The notes below the pieces were generated by a model. The model saw only the letters and a program-made list of their open reading frames with translations. It ran no database searches and was not told the origin of the DNA. DNA of 34,215 bases. It comes from JBFFXF01 sp041569895 (GTDB taxonomy: Bacteria; Planctomycetota; UBA8108; JACQVS01). Shown piece after piece: positions 7,473 to 15,797 of this stretch; positions within the stretch are counted from its first letter, which is position 1; each line of letters starts with the position of its first letter. The stretch spans positions 1 to 34,215 of the forward strand of contig JBFFXF010000044.1 in NCBI GenBank assembly GCA_041569895.1, written 5' to 3'. The position numbers and the translations under genes are program-made.

Positions 7473-10400
7473 TTAGCCCCGACACACATCCGGACACCCC
7501 TCGATCCGCACGCACCCCGTGCCGAGGGCCGGGGCCGGGCCCCGGCGGAAGAGGTACTCGAGAATGCGGACCGGGTCGGCGAGGTCGATCGTTCCGTTGC
7601 CGCTGATGTCGAAGACCGTCCGGCTCGGCTCGTCGTCGATCGATCCGCCGCAGGGGGGGTCGGCGATCGGGCGCACGAAGAGGTGGACGAGAATGGCCAC
7701 CGCATCGGAGATGTCGATGTCGCCGTCCTGGTTGACGTCGCCGGGGAGCTGTCCGGCGGGGCGGCCGACGGTTCCCGGCGTGCCGTCGAGCTCGTCACTC
7801 GCCAGCCAGCTCGCGGCCTCGCGCCACGACTCCGGATCGCCGTCCGGATCGGCGATGACGAGCGAGCTTCCCTGGCCATCGGTGCGCGGCTGCCACGCGT
7901 CGCTGTACTCGACCTCGAGCAACGGCTCTCCCGCCGGCCCCTCGAGGCGCACGAGGTCGGTCGAGTTGTCGAGGCGCCCGCGGTACCGGCCCTCGACGCG
8001 GATTCCCCTGTCGCCGTAACGCGACGCGAACGCCGACAGGTCGCGCACGACGACGAGCACCTCTCCGGGCGCCAGCGCCCGCGCCGGAAACGCGAAGTCG
8101 ATGCCGCCGGCGAGCCGGAAGCCGTCGAGCTCGATCGTCTCGCTGCCGACGTTCTGCAGCTCGATGAACTCGAAGTCGTCGTCCGCGAAGCGGCTCCCGG
8201 GCTCCGGGTCCCGCGGGTGATACATCAGCTCGGTGATGCGCAGCGGGATGTCGAAGAAGAAGAACGCCTCGACGAGTGCGCTCCATCTCCCCCCGTCGCG
8301 CGCGCGCGCCCGCACGAGGGCCGGCGCATCGAGCACCAGCCCGCCCTCGCCGCCGCGCGACGCCACGAGCTCCGGCAACGCCAGCATGTCGCTGCTGGCG
8401 CTGGTGACGTTGAGCGCGTGGATCGCCAGCACGTTGGTGCCCTCGCGGAGCAGTGAGATCGAATCGGCGAGGTCGAAGCTCTCGAACACGATGGCGCTCG
8501 AGTCGGGATTGCTCCCGGTCGCCCGCGAGTCCCACGCCGGATCGTCGGGCGCGTTCATCGACGCGACGCGCTGCCCGTTGAGATACGCGATGAAGCCGTC
8601 GTCGTACTTCATGCGCAGCTCGAGCGCGCCGAGCTCCTCCGGGCTGGCGACCTCGAACTCGATGCGCGCGTAGACCGTCGAGCTCTTCTGATAGGCCTCC
8701 CCCTGCACGTCGGTGCCGATCAGCTCCTCGAACCCGGTGGTCGCCTCGAAGCCGACGCCGGTGACGCCCTCCCTCCAGCCCGAGTCGTCGAAGTCGAGCG
8801 CGATCCAGTCGAGACCGAGCGCACCGTCGACCGGCACGAGCACGCGCACCGGCGCTCCGGACGGCACCAGCGCCGACCTGCCTCCCGGATCGACGCTGAA
8901 CGCCGAACGAGCGACGTCACCGCCGGGAAGGCGCGGATCCGCGCCATCGACGGTCAGCAGAATCTCCTCCGCCCGCGCCGATGGAACGATCGGGAAGCCC
9001 TCCGGAACGCGCCCGCCGTGGCGATTGAAGACCGGCGCGTCGATGGCGGGGTAGAGGCCACGGCGACGGAACTGGTCGAGCACGATCGCCGGGCGCCGAT
9101 CGAAGAAGACATCGAGGATCCAGTCGCGCTCCGTCCTCCAGCGACCGTCGGGAACATCCGGTGGCCGGCGCCGCACGTCGCCCCAGCGGGCGGACTCGCC
9201 GACGAGCGCCGCCTCGATCTCATCCGCGCGCCGCCGATACAGCTCGCGCGCGCGCTGCGTCGTCAGCACGCCGTCGTTGAAGAGGTGGCGCTGCAGCCGA
9301 TCCCCGAACGCCACCCGGAACTCCGGGTGCGGGCCGAGCGCGTTGTAGATCTCTCCCGGCCCGTTGGCGAGCGCCGAGGTCGAGACGTCGGCGCGCGGAC
9401 CGGTGAGATCGACGGTGAGGACGTTGGGGCGGATCGGACCGGGGATGTTCGGACTCAGCCCGAGCCCCACCTCGGCGTCCCAGACGACGAAGTGGAACTT
9501 CTCGCCCGGCGCCCGGCGACGCAGCGCGTGCCAGTTGTGGTCGGGCCAGTCCCAGTTGCCGGTGAACATCTCGACGATCATGTAGTCGATGAAATTGTCG
9601 ACGTGCATCAGCTCGTTGACGCCGTCCCAGTCGCGCGCCCGCGCGCGCTGCAGCAGGCTGCTCCACGCGGACAGATTGCCGCGGAACGCCGAGCGGTCGA
9701 TGATGACGTCGTAGTCCTCCGCCGCGCCGCCGAGGTTCCCCGCCGCGAACTCATCGTCGACGCGCTCGACGAGGTTGTAGAGCCCCCAGTAGAGCCCGTT
9801 CAGGTAGAGGTGCGTGTAGAAGCCGCGGATGGCGAGGTGCCCCATCGCGGCGTGGACGTCGCGCGCCCACTGGTCGCGGATGAACTGCCCGACGACGCCG
9901 GTCGCGGTGTTGGCGCTGGTCCAGTTGTCGCTCGAGTTGGCGCTGATGACGAGCGTATCGTAGCTTTCCGGAGCTCCGTCGCCGAAGACGGGGAACCGCA
10001 GCTTCGCGGCGCCGTACTCGCTGCGGAAGTGGAGGCGCAACGAGTGCTGCGGCGTGATGTCGGGCCGCCTGCTGCTGCCACCGTGCGCCCGCAGACCCGC
10101 GTTCACCTGGAACTCGCGCTCGCCCGAGGTCTCGAAGAGCTCGACGGAGCACGGCCGTTCCCAGGCGCTGCCTCGCTGCGTCGGGTTCGAGTAGACGCCT
10201 CCGGAGCCGAACAGGTCCTGCACGTCGGCGACGACGGAGAGCGTCGGGATCGCCTTCAGGTCATCGCGGATCGTCGCGCCGTAGCGCGGGTCGTCGACGA
10301 TGGTCGGGTCCATGGCGTAGTCGGCGCGCACGCCGTTCCACGTCGACGGGAACCCGGCGCCGGTCTGGCGGATCACCTCGTCGACGAAGACGTACGTGTG

Positions 10401-12371
10401 CGTGCCGACGAGGCTCGGCGCCCAGCCGTCCCGAAAACCCGCGGCGCGCAGGAGCGTCGTCCCGGTGATGCGGATCGGACCGTCGTAGACGTCGCCGCGT
10501 CCCGGCGCCGGCCAGCTGCCGTCGAGCGTGTAGCGGATCACCGCACCGGGCGTCGCCGTGGCCAGCTCGACGTCGAGAGGCGCGTCGTAAAATCCGCGCG
10601 GCCTCGAGAACTCCACCGCCGTGACGAAGCCGGCCACGCCCCTCCCGTTGGCGCGACCGGGCGTCGGCTCCGGGAAGAAGACGAGCGTCTCCGAGCGCGT
10701 CCCGACGAGCGTCACGTCGAGGAGAAACGTCGGACTGGTCGCGCCGTCGTTGAGCCCGTGCAGCGCGAGGACGTTGAGACCGGGTCGCAGGGCGTCGACG
10801 TGCGCCGAGAGATCGATGAGCTCCGAGGTCAGCAGATCATCACCCGGTCGCGCCGCAGTCGCCCCGGAGCGCCAGTCGGTCACCGGCGGCGCGTTCCGGC
10901 GCGCGACCTCGCGGCCGTTGAGGTACGCCACGAAGCCGGCGTCGTATCGAACGCCCATCGAGAGCGACGTGAGCTCGTCCGGTGTCTCGACGTCGAACGG
11001 CGAGCGCACGTAGATGGTCGCGTTGACGCCGTGCATGGCGGCCTCGACGTCGGTCTCGAGGATGCGCCGGAAGCCGCCCGGCTCGAGCGCCGTCTCGAAG
11101 TGCTCGCGGATCTCCGTCACCGGAAGCGCGCGCCGGTAGATGGCGACCTCGTCGATGCGACCGTCGAACGGCTGGACGCTGCCGAACGTCCGCGCGCCGA
11201 TGCGCACGCCGTGACCGGCGGGGATCGCGCCGCCCTCGCGCAGCTCGCCGCGGAAGGCGACCTCGCCGTCGACGTGAAGCCGGATCTCCCGGGCGCCCGG
11301 ATCCTGCACCGCGACGATGTGGTACCACCGCTGGCCATCGATCAGCAGCGGCGCGGACGACGTGGCGACGTTCGCGAGCCCCTGCGAGATGAAACGCACC
11401 GTGTTGGAGCTCGTCAGGCCGAGGAGATAATCGACGCTGCTCGTGCCGATGCCCTTCGAGATGATCCACTGGAACGCGCCGCCCGCCGCGGGCTGGACCC
11501 ACGCCTCCACCGTGAGCGCGCCCGCGCCGACGTCGAGCGCGGCGTCGGCGGGCACGTCGACGGCGCCGCCCTCGAAATCGACCGACGTGTCGGCGTCGCC
11601 GACGATCACGCCGGGCGCGCCGAGCATCACCGCGCCCGAGAACGAGCCGTGGTGCCGGCCGAGCTCGTCCATGACAGCGAGCCCGTCGCTCTCGCCGAGG
11701 CGCCAGTACCCGACCAGGCCATCCGCGGCCGCGACCAGTCCGGAGTAGAAGTTCGTCACCTCGGCGCCCTGGTCGATCCGCTCGTAGCCGATCGGCATGC
11801 GCGCCCCGGCGTTCCAGCGCGCGTCGTCGAACCCCGGCGAGGTCCAGTCGAGCCCGTCGCCGCCGTCGGCCGGCACGAGCCACGACACCGTGTCACCGAG
11901 CGTCTCGGTGCGCGCCGTCGTGCCGCCGAGCCCGTAGGAGATGTTCTCGCGCTGCGGCGGATAGGCGGGCGCGAAGAGCTGCGCGAAGCGGCCGTCGGGA
12001 CGCACGAGCGCCAGGAAGTCGCCCCGGGAGTCGAGCGCGAAGTTGGCGTGCAGCTCGTCACCGGTGCGGTTCTTTCCCGACGCGAAGACGATCAGGTACT
12101 CGCCCGCGCCGACCAGCCGCGACGGGAACACCCACTTGAAGGGGATGGCGGGATCGTCGGTGAGCGCCCAGCCGTCGGTGTCGACGCCGACCGGACCGGG
12201 TGCGTGGAGCTCGATCCAGTCCGGCGTGTCGCGGTCGGCATCCTCGAGGCCACCGCCGTTCGCTGTCAGGAACTCGTTGATCACGAGCTCCTGCGCGACG
12301 ACGTCGACCCGAAAGACGAAGAGCGCGACGGCGAACAGCAGGGCCCCGAGCAGACGTGTCGATAGCAGCAT
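7473..12371 (-). CDS. Exported CotH-like protein with lamin-tail, LamG, chitobiase-C-like and calcium-loop domains
   Basis: 1632 residues. A signal peptide (about 1-26, ending VVAQ) implies export. Domains in order: lamin-tail domain (28-148, ELVINEFLTAN), LamG/concanavalin fold (217-425, YWRLGES to IDEVAIYRRAL), beta-sandwich (about 430-555, VAYLNGREVARRNAP), a chitobiase C-terminal-like repeat (590-660, VIRYTLDGSWP), a CotH region (about 708-1060, with HLYLNGLYWGLYNLVERVDD at 854-873 and FVVWDAEVG at 961-969), a second beta-sandwich (about 1190-1340, IAYLNGQRVASMNAP), a second lamin-tail domain (1375-1500) and a duplicated calcium-loop module (1543-1613, GDVNQDGDIDISD). CotH is an atypical protein kinase in Bacillus spores; catalysis here is unproven. 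The ATG at 12371 follows GAGAGGTAGG. It diverges from the LamG operon. Confidence 0.92.
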   Translation of the reverse strand: MLLSTRLLGALLFAVALFVFRVDVVAQELVINEFLTANGGGLEDADRDTPDWIELHAPGPVGVDTDGWALTDDPAIPFKWVFPSRLVGAGEYLIVFASGKNRTGDELHANFALDSRGDFLALVRPDGRFAQLFAPAYPPQRENISYGLGGTTARTETLGDTVSWLVPADGGDGLDWTSPGFDDARWNAGARMPIGYERIDQGAEVTNFYSGLVAAADGLVGYWRLGESDGLAVMDELGRHHGSFSGAVMLGAPGVIVGDADTSVDFEGGAVDVPADAALDVGAGALTVEAWVQPAAGGAFQWIISKGIGTSSVDYLLGLTSSNTVRFISQGLANVATSSAPLLIDGQRWYHIVAVQDPGAREIRLHVDGEVAFRGELREGGAIPAGHGVRIGARTFGSVQPFDGRIDEVAIYRRALPVTEIREHFETALEPGGFRRILETDVEAAMHGVNATIYVRSPFDVETPDELTSLSMGVRYDAGFVAYLNGREVARRNAPPVTDWRSGATAARPGDDLLTSELIDLSAHVDALRPGLNVLALHGLNDGATSPTFLLDVTLVGTRSETLVFFPEPTPGRANGRGVAGFVTAVEFSRPRGFYDAPLDVELATATPGAVIRYTLDGSWPAPGRGDVYDGPIRITGTTLLRAAGFRDGWAPSLVGTHTYVFVDEVIRQTGAGFPSTWNGVRADYAMDPTIVDDPRYGATIRDDLKAIPTLSVVADVQDLFGSGGVYSNPTQRGSAWERPCSVELFETSGEREFQVNAGLRAHGGSSRRPDITPQHSLRLHFRSEYGAAKLRFPVFGDGAPESYDTLVISANSSDNWTSANTATGVVGQFIRDQWARDVHAAMGHLAIRGFYTHLYLNGLYWGLYNLVERVDDEFAAGNLGGAAEDYDVIIDRSAFRGNLSAWSSLLQRARARDWDGVNELMHVDNFIDYMIVEMFTGNWDWPDHNWHALRRRAPGEKFHFVVWDAEVGLGLSPNIPGPIRPNVLTVDLTGPRADVSTSALANGPGEIYNALGPHPEFRVAFGDRLQRHLFNDGVLTTQRARELYRRRADEIEAALVGESARWGDVRRRPPDVPDGRWRTERDWILDVFFDRRPAIVLDQFRRRGLYPAIDAPVFNRHGGRVPEGFPIVPSARAEEILLTVDGADPRLPGGDVARSAFSVDPGGRSALVPSGAPVRVLVPVDGALGLDWIALDFDDSGWREGVTGVGFEATTGFEELIGTDVQGEAYQKSSTVYARIEFEVASPEELGALELRMKYDDGFIAYLNGQRVASMNAPDDPAWDSRATGSNPDSSAIVFESFDLADSISLLREGTNVLAIHALNVTSASSDMLALPELVASRGGEGGLVLDAPALVRARARDGGRWSALVEAFFFFDIPLRITELMYHPRDPEPGSRFADDDFEFIELQNVGSETIELDGFRLAGGIDFAFPARALAPGEVLVVVRDLSAFASRYGDRGIRVEGRYRGRLDNSTDLVRLEGPAGEPLLEVEYSDAWQPRTDGQGSSLVIADPDGDPESWREAASWLASDELDGTPGTVGRPAGQLPGDVNQDGDIDISDAVAILVHLFVRPIADPPCGGSIDDEPSRTVFDISGNGTIDLADPVRILEYLFRRGPAPALGTGCVRIEGCPDVCRG

Positions 12372-12475
12372 GGTTTTGTCCTACCTCTCGCTTTCCTCTC
12401 ACGCATAGAATAGACGACGGTCGAACGGGTGAGAACACAAACCTCGGCAGACGGATTCGTTCCGCGGAGGGCATC
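12372..12475. promoter_or_regulatory. Divergent promoter region between the CotH-like gene and the LamG operon
   Basis: These 104 bases separate two divergent large genes. On the minus strand TATTCT (12411-12406) lies 18 bases downstream of TTCTCA (12435-12430), a plausible -10/-35 pair for the CotH-like gene. The same bases read TAGAAT on the plus strand at 12406-12411, five of six matches to the -10 consensus, and could serve the LamG operon. Shared control of both genes is inference. Confidence 0.35.
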
Positions 12476-15400
12476 ATGGAGGCCACCATGTCCAGGGTCG
12501 TTCCGCTCGTGATCCTCGTCACCATCGTCGCGGCGCCCGGTCCCGCGCCGGCCGTCGACCTGCTCTTCGACTTCGAGGGCGACGTGGCGCCCGTCGCCAC
12601 CGACAAGCTCGCCGAGGACGGCGCGCAGAACGGCAGGATGGTCAACAACGTCAGCATCGAGACCGAGAGCGTGCCGTTCGGCGACCGCGCCGCCCGTTTC
12701 GAGCCGCCCGACGAGCCCGAGCCTCCCGAGCCCCCGCCGAACCAGCCGCAGCTCTTCAGCACGGTCGAGATCCCCGGCACGCGCGAGCTCGGCTCGGAGT
12801 GGACGCTCGCCGCGTTCGTCAACTTCACCAACGAGGGCTTCACGCGCCTCTTCTCGAGCTTCCAGGGGACCGGCCCCCCCGGCCCCGGCCGCGTCATCCT
12901 CGACTTCGATCCCTCGGGCGGTCAGATCAACTTCCTGCGCGTCATCGTCGGCCCGGACAGGGCGCAGGCGATCGAGCTGCCCGAGGACCTCGTCGCGCCC
13001 GGCTTCAAGCACATCGCGCTGACCTTCGACACCGGCATGATCGCGGTCTACCTGAACGGCATCCCGGTGCCGCTCGACCTCGACACCGTCAGCACGACGG
13101 AGATCTCCGCGCCGGTGAACATGCGCTTCGGCGAGGATCCGCACGACGGCGGCGGCACCGCCAACGAGCAGTTCCGCGGCCACGTCGACGACCTGCTGGT
13201 GATCGGACGGGCGCTCCTCGAGGAGGAGATCGCCGAGATCGCCGAGAACGGCGTGCAGGGAAAGGTGACCCCCTCGCCGGGCGAGCTCGCCATCTGGTAC
13301 GACTTCGAGCCGCCCGACGAGGGCACGACGATCACCGACCGCTTCGACGAGGACGGCGCGCAGAACGGCATCGCCCACGAGAACGTGCAGATCGATCCGG
13401 ACGTGGCGCACCCGCTCTTCGGCAGCCAGTCGCTCAGGCTCGCCGACCGCATCCCGTTCAACACCATCGAGTTCCCGGAGACGGACATGCTCGGCTCCGA
13501 GTGGTCTCTCGCCGCGTTCGTCAACTTCACGAACACGGGCTTCACCAGGTGGTTCTCGAGCTACCAGGGTACCGGCGCGCCCGAGCCGAACCGGGTGATC
13601 TTCGATTTCGACCCGACCGGCGGCGCCATCAACTTCATGCGCGTCATCGTCGGACCGGAGTCCGCGCAGGTCGACGGCGTGCCGCCGGAATTCCCCGAGG
13701 CGCTCACCGAGCCCGGCTACAAGCACATCGCGCTGACCTTCGACAGCGGCGAGTTCGCGGTCTACCTCGACGGCGAGCCCGTGCCGATGACCACCGACGT
13801 CTTCACCGCCACCGAGGCGTTCGCGCCGGTGAACATGCGCTTCGGCGAGGACCCGCACGACGGCGGCGGCACCGCCAACGAGCAGTTCGAGGGGCACGTC
13901 GACGATCTGCTGATCATCGGACGCGCGCTGACGCCCGCCGATGTGGCGGCGATCGCCCGGGATGGGGTCGCCGAGGCCAACCTCGCACCGGTCGCCGGCG
14001 AGCTCGCCATCTGGTACGACTTCGAGCCGCCCGACGAGGGCCAGACCATCACCGACCGCTTCGACGCCGACGGCGCACAGAACGCCATCATCTGGAAGCA
14101 GGTGTCGGTGGACGAGACGGCCGACGAGGCGCGCTTCGGGACCGGCTCGGGACTGCTCGGCGAGGGCGGTGACGTCGAGCCGCCACCGCCGGCCGAGGCC
14201 CCGTTCAACGAGCTCGAGATCCCCGGCACGATGCGCCTCGGCTCGCAGTGGACCGTCTCGGCCTTCGTCGACTACACGAACACCGACTTCACGCGGCTCT
14301 TCTCGACCTATCAGGGAACCGGCGGCGTGCGGCCGAACCGCATGATCCTCGACATCGACCCGAGCGGGTCGCAGATCTTCGGCGTGCGGGTCATCGTCGG
14401 CGCCACCAGCGACCCGCTGAACATCGCGCAGGCGCTCGAGATCCCGCCGGAGCTCAACGAGCCCGGCTTCAAGCACTTCGCGCTGACCTTCGACGAGGGC
14501 GAGATCCACGTCTATCTCAACGGCGAGGAGATCGCCATGGACAGCAACCTGCTGTCCGCGACCGAGGCGTTCGCGCCCGTGAACCTCCGCTTCGGCGAGG
14601 ATCCGCACGACGGCGGCGGCACCGCCAACGAGCAGTTCGACGGCAACGTCGACGACCTGCTCGTCCTCGGCGTGGCGCTGAGCGCCGCGGATATCGCGGC
14701 CATCGCGGACTCCGGCGTCGAGGCGAGCGGCTTCACTCCGGAGGACGATGTCCTCGCCGTCTGGTACGACTTCGAGCCGCCGGACGCCGGAACGAAGATC
14801 ACCGATCGCTTCGTCGCGGACGGCTCGCAGAACGGCATCGTGCACCGCTCCGTGCGGATCGACACCGAGAAGTCGCACCCGCTCTTCGGCACGCAGTCGC
14901 TGCTCCTCGGCGGAGCGCCGCCGGTCGACGACATCCCCTTCAGCCTCATCGACGTCGGACGCCTCGGCAACCTCGGCAGCACGGTGACGCTGGCCGCCAC
15001 GTTCAACATGCCGGACGGCGGCCACTCGGCGGGCGGTCTGGCGCGGCTGTTCAGCACCTTCTCGGGGACGGGCAGCACGGCGGGCCGGCTGATCCTCGAC
15101 GTCAACCCCGATGCCGACATCGCGGGCATCGGCGTCCGCCTCATCCTTCCCGACGGCACGACGGTGGTCCACCCGGAGCCGTTCACCGTCAACGAGAACC
15201 ACCACGTCGCGGCGGTCTACGACGAGGGCGAGGTCGAGATCTACTTCGACGGCGACCTCGTGCTGTCGAGCATCGGCATCGGCGGCGACGTCGACCTCGG
15301 CGAGTTCCCGCTGCGCATCGGCGAGGACCTCGGCGGCGTGATCAACGAGAACTTCGTCGGCGTCATGGACGACATCCTGGTGCTCTCGCAGGCCCTGAGC

Positions 15401-15754
15401 GCCGCTGACATCGCGACGCTCGCCACCGAGGGCGCGGCGGCGCTCTTCGATCAGCCCCCGATCGGCGTCGGCCCCTTCATCCGCGGCGACTCGAACGTCG
15501 ACGGCGATCTCAACATCTCGGATCCGATCTTCACCCTCGACTTCCTGTTCACCGGTGGTCCGGATCCGCGCTGCCGCGTCGCCACCGATGCGAACGCCGA
15601 CGGCGACGTGAACATCTCCGATCCGATCTTCGCCCTCGATTTCCTCTTCACGGGCGGCCCGCCGCCGCCGGCGCAGTTCCCGGACTGCGGCAGGAGCAAC
15701 GAACCGAGGGACATCGCCCTCGGCTGCGAGCGGCCCTCGGCGGGGTGCGAGTGA
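12476..15754 (+). CDS. Exported protein with four tandem LamG modules and a calcium-loop C-terminus
   Basis: 1092 residues from the ATG at 12476; the ATG at 12488 is an equally good start, since each has GGAGG five bases upstream. The signal peptide runs to about GPAPA before the first module. Four LamG/concanavalin-like modules of about 240-250 residues begin at bases 12554, 13283, 14000 and 14750. Each opens with a variant of 'YDFE...ITDRF..DGAQN' and closes with 'RFGEDPHDGGGTANEQF..VDDLLV.GRAL' or the variant 'RIGEDLGG..NENF'. The first three are one subtype and the fourth another. From base 15476 a duplicated loop module (RGDSNVDGDLNISD, DANADGDVNISD) with cysteines ends the protein. LamG domains usually bind glycans or proteins; no catalytic residues are recognised. 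A paralogue follows after 43 bases. Confidence 0.9.
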   Translation: MEATMSRVVPLVILVTIVAAPGPAPAVDLLFDFEGDVAPVATDKLAEDGAQNGRMVNNVSIETESVPFGDRAARFEPPDEPEPPEPPPNQPQLFSTVEIPGTRELGSEWTLAAFVNFTNEGFTRLFSSFQGTGPPGPGRVILDFDPSGGQINFLRVIVGPDRAQAIELPEDLVAPGFKHIALTFDTGMIAVYLNGIPVPLDLDTVSTTEISAPVNMRFGEDPHDGGGTANEQFRGHVDDLLVIGRALLEEEIAEIAENGVQGKVTPSPGELAIWYDFEPPDEGTTITDRFDEDGAQNGIAHENVQIDPDVAHPLFGSQSLRLADRIPFNTIEFPETDMLGSEWSLAAFVNFTNTGFTRWFSSYQGTGAPEPNRVIFDFDPTGGAINFMRVIVGPESAQVDGVPPEFPEALTEPGYKHIALTFDSGEFAVYLDGEPVPMTTDVFTATEAFAPVNMRFGEDPHDGGGTANEQFEGHVDDLLIIGRALTPADVAAIARDGVAEANLAPVAGELAIWYDFEPPDEGQTITDRFDADGAQNAIIWKQVSVDETADEARFGTGSGLLGEGGDVEPPPPAEAPFNELEIPGTMRLGSQWTVSAFVDYTNTDFTRLFSTYQGTGGVRPNRMILDIDPSGSQIFGVRVIVGATSDPLNIAQALEIPPELNEPGFKHFALTFDEGEIHVYLNGEEIAMDSNLLSATEAFAPVNLRFGEDPHDGGGTANEQFDGNVDDLLVLGVALSAADIAAIADSGVEASGFTPEDDVLAVWYDFEPPDAGTKITDRFVADGSQNGIVHRSVRIDTEKSHPLFGTQSLLLGGAPPVDDIPFSLIDVGRLGNLGSTVTLAATFNMPDGGHSAGGLARLFSTFSGTGSTAGRLILDVNPDADIAGIGVRLILPDGTTVVHPEPFTVNENHHVAAVYDEGEVEIYFDGDLVLSSIGIGGDVDLGEFPLRIGEDLGGVINENFVGVMDDILVLSQALSAADIATLATEGAAALFDQPPIGVGPFIRGDSNVDGDLNISDPIFTLDFLFTGGPDPRCRVATDANADGDVNISDPIFALDFLFTGGPPPPAQFPDCGRSNEPRDIALGCERPSAGCE
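12554..15475 (+). repeat. Four in-frame LamG-coding repeats (about 720-750 bp each)
   Basis: Repeat units start near 12554, 13283, 14000 and 14750. The first three share a long, almost identical stretch coding for GEDPHDGGGTANEQF, beginning at 13111, 13825 and 14575. The spacings are 714 and 750 bases, both multiples of three. The fourth unit is a diverged subtype matching units 2, 4 and 6 of the next gene. Confidence 0.85.
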
Positions 15755-15797
15755 TCGAGCTTCGAAGCGACTGACAGCGACAACACGGCGAGGAAAA

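Noticed and set aside
9018..12365. Plus-strand open frame of 1115 codons opposite the CotH-like gene
   Set aside because: Low-complexity Arg/Glu/Val product without a fold; the opposite strand has clear LamG, CotH and lamin-tail domains.
12281..15205. Minus-strand open frame of 974 codons across the CotH promoter region and the first LamG gene
   Set aside because: It is antisense to a well-supported gene and would run into the start of the CotH-like gene in another frame.
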